DNA of 32,948 nt from Terriglobales bacterium (GTDB lineage: Bacteria; Acidobacteriota; Terriglobia; Terriglobales; SCQP01): the NCBI GenBank assembly GCA_025451775.1, contig JANWJU010000098.1, positions 1 to 32,948 on the forward strand, in the 5' to 3' direction. The translations under genes were made by a program, and so were the position numbers. How positions within the stretch are numbered: position 1 is the stretch's first letter; each line of letters begins with the position of its first letter. Under the pieces are notes generated by a model, which made no database searches, had not been told where the DNA came from, and worked only from the letters and a program-made list of their open reading frames with translations. Below are positions 15,561-27,062 of the stretch, piece by piece.

Positions 15561-17360
15561 TTAGAAATTGGCTTGCGGCATCTGCGTGACCTTGCCGTTT
15601 TCCGCATCCAGGATGGAGATGCGATTGGCGGCCAGCGTGCGCCCGGTGAGTTGCTCCAGGCTGACCTTGGCCTGGGCATAGGTGGATTCGGCGGTGACCA
15701 GGTTGGCGTTGGCGGCCGTCAGATTGCTCTGATCGAGCAGCACCTGCGTCAAGGTCGTGGCGCCCAGTTCCAACCGCTTCTGGTCGGCGTCGACCGTCTC
15801 GCGGTTGAAGGTCACGGCCTGGCCGGCCGCCAGCACCTGCGCCCGGCTGGATTCCAGCGTGAAGCGGGCTTGCTCGACGCTGATGACAATGTTATTGATC
15901 TGCTGCTGTTGCTGCAGATGAGCCTGTTGCATTTGCAGTTGGGCGCGCGCCACCGAGGCTTGTCCGGAGTGGTTGGTCAACGGAATCTGCAGGTTGAAGC
16001 CGACCGAGTAGCTGGGGAAATTGCCCGCGAAAACGTCGCCGAAGGTGGAACCGTAAGTCGGTTGCACCGAGTTGGCGTTATAACCCCCAATGAGGTTCAG
16101 GGTGGGCTTGAGCAGGTCCTTGCTGGCCTTGATATTCATCTCCGAAATCGACATGTTGATGCGGGTTTCGGCCAGTTCGGGCCGGTATTGCAGCGCCAGC
16201 TTGACCAGATCGCTGGCCGGCAGGATGGGCTCGTTGGGCACGACGTTGAGGCTGTCGGTGGTCACCACGTCAGCGTCAGCCAGGGTCGGATCGGCCATGT
16301 TCTTGGTGACCGCATTTTTCAACAGCAGCGCGTCGTACTCGAGCGTGTTTTGAGCGGCGATCAAGGCCTGCTGCGAGGTGGCCAAGGTGGCCTTGGCCTG
16401 GGTGGTTTGCAGCGGGGCCATGGTGCCCACCTCCACCTGCCGCTGGGTGTTGTTCAGCGTGGTCTGAGCATAATCGACTGATTCCTGGGCGTTGCGCACG
16501 GCTTGGTTGGCGGTGACGTCGTTCCAATAAAGATCCTCGATCTGGGCCACGGTGGACATCACTTGCTGCGAGAAGGCGATGTCGGCCAGTTCGCGGTCGT
16601 CCTTGGCAGTGACGATGTTTCTGGTGTTGAGTTCGATGCCAAAGCCTTGCAGCAGCGGCTGCGTGAAGGAGAAGGAAATGCCAGAGCTGATTTGCGGGGC
16701 GAACACGGAACTGGAGCTGCGGGTGTTGCTATAGCCGAGGCTGACCGTGCCGCCGGTGACAAAACCCTTGTTAAAGCTGAAGTCCGCCAGAGTGTTGTGG
16801 CTCTGCAGTGCAGCTTGACTGTTGAAGGAGGAGCTGCCGAGGGTGGAATGGCCCGGGGGTTGGACGTTATCGGCGATGCTGAAGTTGGTGCTGAATGTGG
16901 GGTCGAGGTTGGGCACCGCCGGTCCGCCGCCGTTCACCGCTGCCACCGCACCCCCGCCGCCGCCGGCGCCGCCGCCGGGCGTGCCGCTGGAAATCCCGGT
17001 GGAGACGCCACCCGGCGAAGCTCCTGATTTGGCTTGCAGAATCCCGGTATCGGCGATCGGCAAGTTGAAGCGTTCGATGGCGATATCGAGGTTGTTCTCA
17101 AGCGCCAGCGCGATGGCGTCGTTCAACGACAGATAAAGCTTGCCGCCGCGCAAGAGGCCCTGGAGACGGCTGCTGTTGGCTAAACTGATCGGCGCTACCG
17201 TGATCGGCTGCTGGCCGAACAGGGTATGGGTCCAACTGCGCCCTTGGGCAAAACTGATGCCGGCAGGGTTGAAATCGACGCTGTGGTCCTGAGCCATCGA
17301 GGGCAGAGCCGTGGCGAAGATGAGCAGAAGGGTAAGGAGCGGAAGCCTGCGCATGTTCAT
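15561..17360 (-). CDS. TolC family outer-membrane efflux protein
   Basis: Signal peptide MNMRRLPLLTLLLIFATALPSMAQ; LYLSLNDAIALALENNLDIAIERFN; FTQPLLQGFG; YWNDVTANQAVRNAQESVDYAQTTLNNTQRQVEVGTMAPLQTTQAKATLATSQQ; second repeat EQARFTLESSRAQVLAAGQAV. Confidence 0.94.
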   Translation of the reverse strand: MNMRRLPLLTLLLIFATALPSMAQDHSVDFNPAGISFAQGRSWTHTLFGQQPITVAPISLANSSRLQGLLRGGKLYLSLNDAIALALENNLDIAIERFNLPIADTGILQAKSGASPGGVSTGISSGTPGGGAGGGGGAVAAVNGGGPAVPNLDPTFSTNFSIADNVQPPGHSTLGSSSFNSQAALQSHNTLADFSFNKGFVTGGTVSLGYSNTRSSSSVFAPQISSGISFSFTQPLLQGFGIELNTRNIVTAKDDRELADIAFSQQVMSTVAQIEDLYWNDVTANQAVRNAQESVDYAQTTLNNTQRQVEVGTMAPLQTTQAKATLATSQQALIAAQNTLEYDALLLKNAVTKNMADPTLADADVVTTDSLNVVPNEPILPASDLVKLALQYRPELAETRINMSISEMNIKASKDLLKPTLNLIGGYNANSVQPTYGSTFGDVFAGNFPSYSVGFNLQIPLTNHSGQASVARAQLQMQQAHLQQQQQINNIVISVEQARFTLESSRAQVLAAGQAVTFNRETVDADQKRLELGATTLTQVLLDQSNLTAANANLVTAESTYAQAKVSLEQLTGRTLAANRISILDAENGKVTQMPQANF

Positions 17361-17521
17361 GATTTCTCGTCGGTTCGCTGAATTCTGAGGTTGTGTCTTG
17401 AGCCAGTACACAATTCGGATTCTGAAGATACGATGAACTGTGGGGTAATGTTTCACCCGATCCGCCGAAGCGGGCATAAATCCATGCCAGATGACACCGC
17501 GCGCACCTGTACCGGGCTGTG

Positions 17522-17549
17522 TTGGCAGCTGGGTGGCAGAAGGTACAAT
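17522..17549 (+). promoter_or_regulatory. Sigma70-like promoter for truA
   Basis: TTGGCA - 16 nt - TACAAT, upstream of the ATG at 17623. Confidence 0.5.
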
Positions 17550-17622
17550 CTTAACAGCTTTTCCGCTCCCGGCCACGGTTTCGGCGATAGGGAACCGGCA
17601 TGAAGCGGGCCGGGCGCCATCC

Positions 17623-18423
17623 ATGCCGGAATCACCACGAACCCTGCGTCTGCGCCTGAGCTATGACGGCAGTGACTTCCATGGCTGGCAGGTGCAGCCG
17701 GGGCTGACGACGGTACAGCAGACGGTGCAGGATGCCTTGGCCGCCCTGAGCGGCGAGCCCGTACATCTGCATGGGTCCGGACGCACCGACGCCGGCGTCC
17801 ATGCCCTGGCGCAGGTGGCCCACTGCGAGGTCCAGAGCCTGCGCATTCCACTTCCCAGCCTGCAGCGGGCGCTGAACTCCCATCTGCCGGCCAGCATCCG
17901 GATCGATGCCGTGGACGAGGTGGCGGCCGGCTTCGATGCCCGCCGCGATGCGGTGTCCAAGCTCTACCGCTACCGCATCTGGCGCGATGCGGTGTGCCCG
18001 CCGTTTTTGCGCCGCTATGTGTATCACCACCCCTATCCGCTGAACGAAGTCGCGATGGTGGCAGCGGCGCCGCGCTTCTCGGGCTCGCACGACTTCCGCT
18101 CCTTCGCCGCCACCCCCGCCAAGGGGGCGCCGGCGGTGGCCACCACGGTCCGCACGGTGTTGCGTTCGGAGCTGCACCGGCAGGGCCCCGAGTTGGTCTA
18201 CGAGGTGGAAGGACGCGGCTTTCTGCATCACATGGTCCGGAACCTTCTCGGCTTTCTATTGGATGTCGGACGGGGCACGCGCCGCGGTGAAGAGATTCCC
18301 ACCGTGCTGGCGGCCGCCAACCGGCGCGCCGCTGGGCCCACCGCACCGGCCTGCGGCCTCTACCTGGTGCATGTCCGTTACGACCATAATATCGACGGAA
18401 AAAATGGAGTCCATGGACTCTAA
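17623..18423 (+). CDS. truA: tRNA pseudouridine(38-40) synthase TruA
   Basis: LRLSYDGSDFHGWQVQPGLTTVQQTVQDAL; HGSGRTDAGVHALAQVAHC; YRYRIW; GSHDFRSFAA; FLHHMVRNLLGFLLDVGRG. Confidence 0.97.
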   Translation: MPESPRTLRLRLSYDGSDFHGWQVQPGLTTVQQTVQDALAALSGEPVHLHGSGRTDAGVHALAQVAHCEVQSLRIPLPSLQRALNSHLPASIRIDAVDEVAAGFDARRDAVSKLYRYRIWRDAVCPPFLRRYVYHHPYPLNEVAMVAAAPRFSGSHDFRSFAATPAKGAPAVATTVRTVLRSELHRQGPELVYEVEGRGFLHHMVRNLLGFLLDVGRGTRRGEEIPTVLAAANRRAAGPTAPACGLYLVHVRYDHNIDGKNGVHGL

Positions 18424-19687
18424 ATCTGGAGCTGTGAGCCTCGGCGCCTGGGAGGAAATGCTGCGCAGCGCCCGGACGGGCCGCGCCCTGCACCGGCTCA
18501 CCGTGATTGAGCCCTGGATCGAGCGGCAGCAAATCGAGATCACCACGATCGCGGCGCCCACCGGCTTTGAAGGCTTGCGGGCCGAGTGGTTTTTGAAAGA
18601 GTGCCAAGCCTGGGGGCTGCACGCCGCCATCGACGAAGCCGGCAACGTGGTGGCTGAGCGTCCCGGACGTGCCGCCACCGCGCCGGCGCTGGCGCTGACG
18701 GCGCACTTGGACACTGCGTTTCCGCCGGGCACGCCGGTCGAGCCGCAGCGCCGCCGCGGTCGCATCCTCGCTCCTGGAATCTGCGACAACGGTGCTGGCT
18801 TGGCGGCGTTGCTGGGCTTGATGCGGGTGATGCACGAAACCGGCGTCGAGACCGCGCGGCCGGTGTTGTTTGTGGCCAATGTGGGCGAGGAGGGGGAAGG
18901 CGACCTCAAAGGCATGCGCCACCTGTTCCGGCCGCGCGGAACCTATGCCCGCCGGATCGGCGCCACCGTGGTGCTGGACGGTCCCGGCTGCGAGCCGGTC
19001 ACCATTGAAGCGCTCCCGAGCCGGCGGCTCAAGCTGGTGTTTGAGGGTCCGGGCGGACATAGCTGGTCCGATCTCGGCCGAGCCAGCGCCATCCACGCCG
19101 CCGCCCGGACGGCAACGGCACTGCTGGCCCAAGTCCAGCCCCAGGCGGGCGAGTTGGGGTGCAATTTGGGATGGATGCAAGGCGGCAGCGCCGTCAACGC
19201 CATCGCCGCCAGCGCCAGCTTGAAGATCGATCTCCGCGCCCGCCGCAGCGCTGCCCTGGACGGGCTGGAGCACGCCGTCCGCCGGGCCTTGGCGCTGGGG
19301 CTGGAACAGGAGAACGCCGCCGCCTTGAGCGGAACCGTCCACGGGCGGATCGAACCGCTGGGCGAGCGCCCGGGGGGCGAGTTGGCCGCCGATGCGCCCC
19401 TGCTGCAACTGGTGCAGCGCGTGGACGCGCACTTGCGCATCGCCACCCATCTGCAATGCGCCTCCACCGACGCCAATATCCCCATCTCCCAGGGGCGGCA
19501 GGCGCTGCGCCTGGGCGCGGGCGGCAGTGGCGGCGCCTTTCATACGCCCAAGGAGTGGTACGACCCCACCGGCCGCACCCGTGCCCTGGAGCGCGTGCTG
19601 CTGATTACGTTAGCTTGGGCGGGGGCATGGACAGGGGCTCGGGCTGGCGGCGCTACTTCTTCACCGCCTCCCGCTCGGCTTCCATGA
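18404..19687 (+). CDS. M20-family-like metallopeptidase/hydrolase
   Basis: ITTIAAPTGFEGLRAEW; LALTAHLDTAFP; ICDNGAGLAALLGLMRVM; VANVGEEGEGDLKGMRHL; GPGGHSWSD; STDANIPISQG. Confidence 0.9.
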   Translation: MESMDSKSGAVSLGAWEEMLRSARTGRALHRLTVIEPWIERQQIEITTIAAPTGFEGLRAEWFLKECQAWGLHAAIDEAGNVVAERPGRAATAPALALTAHLDTAFPPGTPVEPQRRRGRILAPGICDNGAGLAALLGLMRVMHETGVETARPVLFVANVGEEGEGDLKGMRHLFRPRGTYARRIGATVVLDGPGCEPVTIEALPSRRLKLVFEGPGGHSWSDLGRASAIHAAARTATALLAQVQPQAGELGCNLGWMQGGSAVNAIAASASLKIDLRARRSAALDGLEHAVRRALALGLEQENAAALSGTVHGRIEPLGERPGGELAADAPLLQLVQRVDAHLRIATHLQCASTDANIPISQGRQALRLGAGGSGGAFHTPKEWYDPTGRTRALERVLLITLAWAGAWTGARAGGATSSPPPARLP

Positions 19688-20123
19688 GGTTCTCCCACAA
19701 GTTGCCGTAGCCTGTCCAACGGATGGCGCGGCTGCTGGACAGGTGCACATCCGGCACGTACAGCTTGCCGTGGCCGTAGGTGCAGATGTAGGTGGTAAAT
19801 GGCGATCCGCCCAGCATGGTATGGCTGAGGTTGCCGCCCTCGGACGCAGGCATCTTCAGGCGCCGGGCGCAGGTGTGGCAGCGGTACAACTGATCGGCGG
19901 CACAGAGCCAGAGCAACCCGAAGGCGACGATCACGGCGAGCGCCATGGCCACCGTATACGACAAGTCGCTGCCGAAGCGTGGCCAATTGGCCAGCAAGCC
20001 GGTGGGACCGGGGCCGGCCACATCCACAGCCAAGCACCAGAACCCGTACGCCAAACCCGCCGCCACCGCCAGCTTGGCCGCCAGCCAGCCCCAGTACCTC
20101 ACGGCCATGAATTTCGACGCCAT
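19653..20123 (-). CDS. Conserved hypothetical membrane protein with CxxC motif
   Basis: Two hydrophobic segments, then CHTCARRLKMPASEGGNLSHTMLGGSPFTTYICTYGHGKLYVPDVH, a zinc-ribbon-like C..C...C pattern. Confidence 0.75.
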   Translation of the reverse strand: MASKFMAVRYWGWLAAKLAVAAGLAYGFWCLAVDVAGPGPTGLLANWPRFGSDLSYTVAMALAVIVAFGLLWLCAADQLYRCHTCARRLKMPASEGGNLSHTMLGGSPFTTYICTYGHGKLYVPDVHLSSSRAIRWTGYGNLWENLMEAEREAVKK

Positions 20124-20152
20124 TTCAAGCCCGGGCGGTTCCGACTCCTCAG

Positions 20153-20158
20153 TATAAT
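20153..20158 (+). promoter_or_regulatory. Consensus -10 box TATAAT, 9 nt before the ATG at 20168
   Basis: cagTATAATggcgtccgcATG; implies a very short or absent leader. Confidence 0.5.
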
Positions 20159-20167
20159 GGCGTCCGC

Positions 20168-21040
20168 ATGAAGAGAGCGCGCGCCACCCGCTTTGTTGTT
20201 TTTTTGATGCTCGCCTGCTGCTGCGCGCTGGCGGCCGCGCAGGGCACGCGGGTGGATTACATCAGCTTCGGCCCGGTGGCCCTCCACGATCACGTTCGCT
20301 TCGACCTCCATCTCAAAATCCGCAACGACCCGTATCCACATGAGACGAAGGAAGCCTACGACTACGACGGGGTGGACTGGGAGGCCACGATGGGGTGGCA
20401 CTGGGCTGGCATTCCGTTGATCACGACAGTGCGGGCCACCCCTGCCTCCCGCCTCCACCCCGCCTACGACCAGGACACCGACTTTGAGCCCGGCAATAAC
20501 GCCACCCATGGCAACGCCGGACAGGCGCGCAGCCGCAGCTTCGCTCTGGAACAGCAGATGCCGCTGACCTCGTCGCGGGGCTTGACTTCAGGACGGGGCG
20601 CGCTGCGCTACGATTTCACCCTGCTGCGGCAGTGGACGCGCTACCGCCAAGTCACCACCTACGATCTCAACTCGAACCCCAGTCTGCCGTCCAACACCTA
20701 TGCCAGGCTGATCAGCGAACAGGCGATTGTGTACGAACTGCGCTCCGGCGTGACTTGGAACCGCGCCTGTGCCTGCGCCGGCTGGCCGATCACCGCCAAT
20801 GTGGGCGTGGTACCGCTCACCGCGATCTATTTGCATAACTACATTCCGGTCGAGCTCGCCGCCACCTCGGAGCTGGCCTATGGCGCCACCGCCAGGTTGG
20901 GCGTCGGGCATCGGTGGGGCGCCTGGCAGATCAGCGCGCGCGGCGAAGGCGGCTGGTGGCGCGGCTACCGCCACGATGGCGGCTTCCAGCGCCGGGAGTA
21001 CGGCGTGGCGTTGACGCTCACGCCGCCGCGGTTCTGGTAA
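20168..21040 (+). CDS. Hypothetical secreted/outer-membrane beta-barrel-like protein
   Basis: Signal peptide ATRFVVFLMLACCCALAAAQG; alternating aromatic/polar strands; C-terminal aromatic residue (TLTPPRFW). Confidence 0.65.
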   Translation: MKRARATRFVVFLMLACCCALAAAQGTRVDYISFGPVALHDHVRFDLHLKIRNDPYPHETKEAYDYDGVDWEATMGWHWAGIPLITTVRATPASRLHPAYDQDTDFEPGNNATHGNAGQARSRSFALEQQMPLTSSRGLTSGRGALRYDFTLLRQWTRYRQVTTYDLNSNPSLPSNTYARLISEQAIVYELRSGVTWNRACACAGWPITANVGVVPLTAIYLHNYIPVELAATSELAYGATARLGVGHRWGAWQISARGEGGWWRGYRHDGGFQRREYGVALTLTPPRFW

Positions 21041-21070
21041 AACCCGCCATCTGAGCGACAATAAAGGGAC

Positions 21071-23938
21071 GTGACGGCGGACGCAACTATTCCTAGAGTG
21101 GATGCTGGGGAGTCCTCCCTGTTGGTCCAATTGCTGGAGCGGGCGCCGGATCCGGACGCGGCGCGGGCCGGCTGGCGCCGCTTTGCCGCCGCCGCCCCGG
21201 GCGCCGTGCGCCAGGCGCTGCACGCCGATCCCACCCTCGCCGAAGCGTTGCTGGCGCTGCTCGGACATAGCGAGTTCCTGGCCGAAACGCTGGTCCAATC
21301 CCCGGAGTTGCTGCTCTGGCTGGATGAATCACGCCGGGAGACGAGTGGACGCGCCCGCGACCGCTGGACGCAGGCGCTCGCCGACTTTACCGCCGCCCTG
21401 CCCGCCGCCGAGCGCAGCGCCGGTCTGGCGCGCTTCAAGCGGCGCGAGTACCTGCGCATCGTCCTGCGCGATCTGCAAGGCCAGGCCACGCTGGCGGAGA
21501 CCACCGAAGAACTGTCGCGTCTGGCCGACGCCCTGCTCGCCCAAGCCTACGCCTGGGCCTGGAACGAGTTGGCGGGCCGCTTTGGCACCCCGCGCGGCCG
21601 CCACGGCGAAGGGGCGGAACTGGCGGTCCTGGGGTTGGGGAAGCTGGGCGGCCTGGAGCTCAACTACAGTTCCGATATCGACCTCATGTTTTTGTACAAC
21701 GTGGGCGGCGAAACCAGCGGCGGAGCCGAAGTCACCAGCAACCGCGAGTTTTTTACCCGCATGGCGCAAGCCATCACCCAGTACGTCTCGGGGGTGACGG
21801 CGGAGGGTTCCGCCTATCGGGTCGATCTCCGCCTCCGGCCCGGCGGGCGGGAGGGCGAGCTGGCGTTGGCGCTCGATGGGGCGTTGCACTACTACATCCA
21901 TCAGGCGCGGGACTGGGAGCTGCAGATGTTGATCCGCGCCCGGGCCTGCGCCGGATCGTGGCGGTTGGCACAGCAGTTTTTGGAAGCCGTGCAGACGCGC
22001 GTGTATCCAGCGGCGCCCGACACCGGGGCGGTGGCCGAGGGCGTGCGCCTCTCCCGCCAGCGCATCAGCGCGCAGTTGGAGCGGCACCGCGCCCTGGGAC
22101 GGCGGCGGCCGGAGCTGGACGTGAAGCTGGACGCGGGCGGCATTCGGGATATCGAATTTCTGGTGCAGTATCTGCAGCGCTTGCACGGCGGCGCCGAACC
22201 CTGGGTGCGTACCGGCAATACCATGTTCGCGCTGCAGCGGTTGCAGGATAAACGCCGGCTGGGGGCGGGCGAGTACCAGCGGTTGTCGGCGGCGTACTGG
22301 CTGCTGCGCCAGGTCGAGCACCGGTTGCAGCTCCGCTTGGGGCAGCAGACGCATACCTTGCCGACGCAGACGGAGCGGCTCTGGTCGCTGGCGCGCAGTT
22401 TGGCCTGGGCCGAAGGCGGACGTTTGGCGACCGCCGTGGGGGCGGAATTATCGGAGATGGCGGTGCAAGGCGCCGGCCCGGAGGCGCTCGCCGCGGCCTT
22501 GCTGCACGAGCTCAACGCTCGCATGAGCGGTGTGCGCGAGATCTACGATGGCTACTTGGGACCGGAGGCGGCGGCGCTGTCCGTCCCTCGCGCCGCTGCT
22601 GGAGCCACGCCGGCGGTGATCGAGCACGAGGGCGAGCACGACCGCTGGCCGGGCGAGGAGAAGCTGAGCCGCCACGGCCAGCGGCAGTGGCGGCGCTTGC
22701 TGCGTTCGGCGGCCACGTTGCCGGAGTCGGAGGCGGCGCTGCGCCAGCTCACGCCGGCGGCGCTGCCGCGGCTAGCGCTCGCCCTCGAGGCCAGCGACTG
22801 GATGGCCGAAACGCTCATCCGCCAACCGCAACTGCTGGCGATGCTCAACCCCGGCGCCACTGCCGAGCCTTGGCCAGGGGGCGAATTTAGCGCGGGCATG
22901 GCGCATCTGCGCCGCTGGCGTCAACAGCGCACGCTGCAGTTGATCCTGCAGGAGTGGTACGAGGCCCGGGAGCAGGCCGCCCCCATCGCGACCACCTTGT
23001 CACGCTACACCGCACTGGCGGAGGAGATCTTGGAAGCGGCGCTGGCGCTGGCGCGTCCGGCGGCCGCGCCGGTGGAGTCGTTCGTGGTGGGGGGGGTGGG
23101 AAGGGTGGGGCGGGGGGGACAGGACCTGCTCACCGCCCTGGACATGGTGTTTTTGCCACGCGAAGCCCAGCGCGAACCCGCCAATCGTTTGGCGGCCAAG
23201 TTTATTGAGGTGCTGACCGCCTACACGCAACAGGGCGGCCTCTACGCCGTGGACACGCGCCTGCGCCCCGGCGGGCGGGAGGGTGAACTGGTGCAAACGC
23301 CGGCCAGCGTGGAGGCGCACTTTCAACGGACCGCAGGCGCCTGGGAGGCGTTGAGCTACCTCAAGGCACGCGTGGTGGCCGGGGACGGACGAACCGGCCA
23401 GGAGGTGCTGCAGGCGTTGGCGGCCACGCTGGCGGCGCGGTTCTCGGGTCGTGGCACCGATCACGAGGCGATGGGCGCGGCGCTAGCCGCGCTGCGGCTG
23501 CGCATGCAAAAGGCAGGCCGGCCCGGGCGCTGGGGGCTGAAAACCCCGCCCGGCGGTTACTACGACGTGGATTTCCTCGTCTCCCGCCGCTGGCTGGGCG
23601 CCGGGCGGCTGCCGCCGCCGGCGGCGGGTTTGGCGGGCACCGCGCGGGCTCTGGCGCCGGAGCTGCTGCCGCCGGCAACGGCCGGCGAGTTGGCCGCCTT
23701 AACCGAGTTTCTACGCGCCGCCGATCACGCGCTGCGCGTGGCCAGCGGCAAGGCCGGCAGCGACATCCCTGCCGCCGGCGAGGTCATTACCCGCGCCAGC
23801 GCTTGGTTGGAGCGTATTCAACCGCTGGCTTGGCCCGGTCATCGCGTGGACGCCGGGCGGGGCGGGGAACGGGATCTGGCGGCCGCCGTGGCCGCGGCCT
23901 GCGCTCGAATTCATGAACTTTATGAGCAATGGCCCTAG
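21071..23938 (+). CDS. glnE: Bifunctional glutamine synthetase adenylyltransferase/deadenylylase-like protein (GTG start), second catalytic motif degenerate
   Basis: First domain [56 protein letters not shown]. Second domain [40 protein letters not shown]. Confidence 0.93.
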   Translation: MTADATIPRVDAGESSLLVQLLERAPDPDAARAGWRRFAAAAPGAVRQALHADPTLAEALLALLGHSEFLAETLVQSPELLLWLDESRRETSGRARDRWTQALADFTAALPAAERSAGLARFKRREYLRIVLRDLQGQATLAETTEELSRLADALLAQAYAWAWNELAGRFGTPRGRHGEGAELAVLGLGKLGGLELNYSSDIDLMFLYNVGGETSGGAEVTSNREFFTRMAQAITQYVSGVTAEGSAYRVDLRLRPGGREGELALALDGALHYYIHQARDWELQMLIRARACAGSWRLAQQFLEAVQTRVYPAAPDTGAVAEGVRLSRQRISAQLERHRALGRRRPELDVKLDAGGIRDIEFLVQYLQRLHGGAEPWVRTGNTMFALQRLQDKRRLGAGEYQRLSAAYWLLRQVEHRLQLRLGQQTHTLPTQTERLWSLARSLAWAEGGRLATAVGAELSEMAVQGAGPEALAAALLHELNARMSGVREIYDGYLGPEAAALSVPRAAAGATPAVIEHEGEHDRWPGEEKLSRHGQRQWRRLLRSAATLPESEAALRQLTPAALPRLALALEASDWMAETLIRQPQLLAMLNPGATAEPWPGGEFSAGMAHLRRWRQQRTLQLILQEWYEAREQAAPIATTLSRYTALAEEILEAALALARPAAAPVESFVVGGVGRVGRGGQDLLTALDMVFLPREAQREPANRLAAKFIEVLTAYTQQGGLYAVDTRLRPGGREGELVQTPASVEAHFQRTAGAWEALSYLKARVVAGDGRTGQEVLQALAATLAARFSGRGTDHEAMGAALAALRLRMQKAGRPGRWGLKTPPGGYYDVDFLVSRRWLGAGRLPPPAAGLAGTARALAPELLPPATAGELAALTEFLRAADHALRVASGKAGSDIPAAGEVITRASAWLERIQPLAWPGHRVDAGRGGERDLAAAVAAACARIHELYEQWP
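23089..23118 (+). other. Putative G-quadruplex motif inside glnE
   Basis: G8-T-G3-AA-G3-T-G4-C-G7 read directly. Confidence 0.85.
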
Positions 23939-23941
23939 GAA

Positions 23942-24156
23942 ATGCCGATGAAGCTCGCGGTTCCACTACTATACTGGTTGGGTCTGCTCATCGTGCTGGC
24001 CGGTTTGTTCCTGCGTTTTTGGATGGGCCAACCGGAGATGGCGCGATGGGGCCTGGCGATGGCGCTGGTGGGCATGGCCCTGGTGCTGGCGGCTCGCGTG
24101 GCCCAGGCGATGATCCATCGCCGCGGCAGGCATCAGAAGGAGCCTCCCGCAACCAC

Positions 24157-24160
<4 letters not shown>
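23942..24160 (+). CDS. Small (72 aa) two-TM membrane protein between glnE and icd
   Basis: ATG 3 nt after the glnE stop; TGA overlaps the icd ATG (ATGA). Two hydrophobic helices ([42 protein letters not shown]) and a basic tail. Confidence 0.65.
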
Positions 24161-25428
<1,268 letters not shown>

Positions 25429-25431
25429 GTC

Positions 25432-26358
25432 ATGAGAAAAAAAATCACCGTCGTCGGTGCCGGCAACGTCGGCGCCACCACCGCCCACTGGCTCGTGACG
25501 CGCGAAATCGCGGACGTTGTCCTCATCGATATCGTGGAAGGCGTGCCCCAGGGCAAGGCCCTCGATCTGCGGGAGGCCACCCCCATCGCCGGCTCCGATG
25601 TTGCCGTCACCGGCGCCAACGACTACGCCGCCACCGCCAACTCCGACATCGTCATCATCACCGCCGGCCTGGCCCGCAAGCCGGGCATGAGCCGCGACGA
25701 CCTGCTGAAGAAAAACCACGAGATCATCAGCGCCTGCGTCGAGCAGGCGGTGGCGCGCTCGCCCAACGCCATCCTCATCCTGGTGACCAACCCGCTGGAC
25801 GCCATGGCGCAGGCCGCCTACAAGCTCAGCAAGTTCAGCCGCAACCGCGTCATCGGCATGGCGGGCGTGCTGGACTCGGCCCGCTTCGCCGCCTTTATTG
25901 CCATGGAACTCGACGTCTCGGTCGAGAACGTGAACGCCTTCGTGCTCGGTGGCCACGGCGACACCATGGTGCCGCTGCCCCGCTACACCACCGTCGCCGG
26001 CATCCCCATCACCGAGTTGATGGACGCCGCCACCATCGAGAAGCTGGTGCAGCGCACCCGCCAGGGCGGCGCCGAGATCGTTGGCCTGCTCAAGACCGGC
26101 AGCGCCTTCTACGCCCCCAGCGCCGCCGCCGTGCAGATGGCCGAGGCCATCCTCAAGGACAAGAAACAGATCCTGCCCTGCGCCGCCTACCTCGAGGGCG
26201 AGTACGGCATCCACGGCGTCTTTGTGGGCGTGCCCTGCAAGCTGGGCGCCCGCGGCATTGAAGACGTGATCCAAGTCAAGCTCACCGCCGACGAACAGGC
26301 GGCGCTCAACAAATCCGCGGACTCTGTCCGCCAACTCGTGCAAGTGATCGGAGTCTAA
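25432..26358 (+). CDS. mdh: Malate dehydrogenase (LDH-like type)
   Basis: [98 protein letters not shown]. Confidence 0.97.
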   Translation: MRKKITVVGAGNVGATTAHWLVTREIADVVLIDIVEGVPQGKALDLREATPIAGSDVAVTGANDYAATANSDIVIITAGLARKPGMSRDDLLKKNHEIISACVEQAVARSPNAILILVTNPLDAMAQAAYKLSKFSRNRVIGMAGVLDSARFAAFIAMELDVSVENVNAFVLGGHGDTMVPLPRYTTVAGIPITELMDAATIEKLVQRTRQGGAEIVGLLKTGSAFYAPSAAAVQMAEAILKDKKQILPCAAYLEGEYGIHGVFVGVPCKLGARGIEDVIQVKLTADEQAALNKSADSVRQLVQVIGV

Positions 26359-26371
26359 ACAAAGGAACCCC

Positions 26372-26887
<516 letters not shown>

Positions 26888-27062
26888 CGCTGCTGTAGAG
26901 CGCGTCCAAGGCAGCCATGCGCCCGGCTCTCCAGCGGTGAACGACCGCTTCCGGATTCGGCTTCAAAATTCGCGGCGAACCTGTGCGCCGCCCGGCATCA
27001 GCCCGCGCCGCGGTCTCGGTCGAGAGCGCCGCCGCCCGCGCCTGAGCGCGGCGCCCGGCGGG

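Noticed and set aside
17453-19543. 696-aa minus-strand ORF
   Set aside because: Antisense to truA and the M20-like gene; A/R/G/P-rich shadow ORF typical of high-GC DNA, no recognisable domain.
23080-23140. Frameshift in the G-rich part of glnE
   Set aside because: GxGRxG and downstream motifs stay in one frame on both sides, so a frameshift is not required; compensating errors cannot be excluded without reads.
26900-27062. Additional copy of the GC-rich repeat between tpx and nth
   Set aside because: Contains CCCGCGCC and GCGCGGCG-like pieces but no order matching the consensus; could be GC composition alone.
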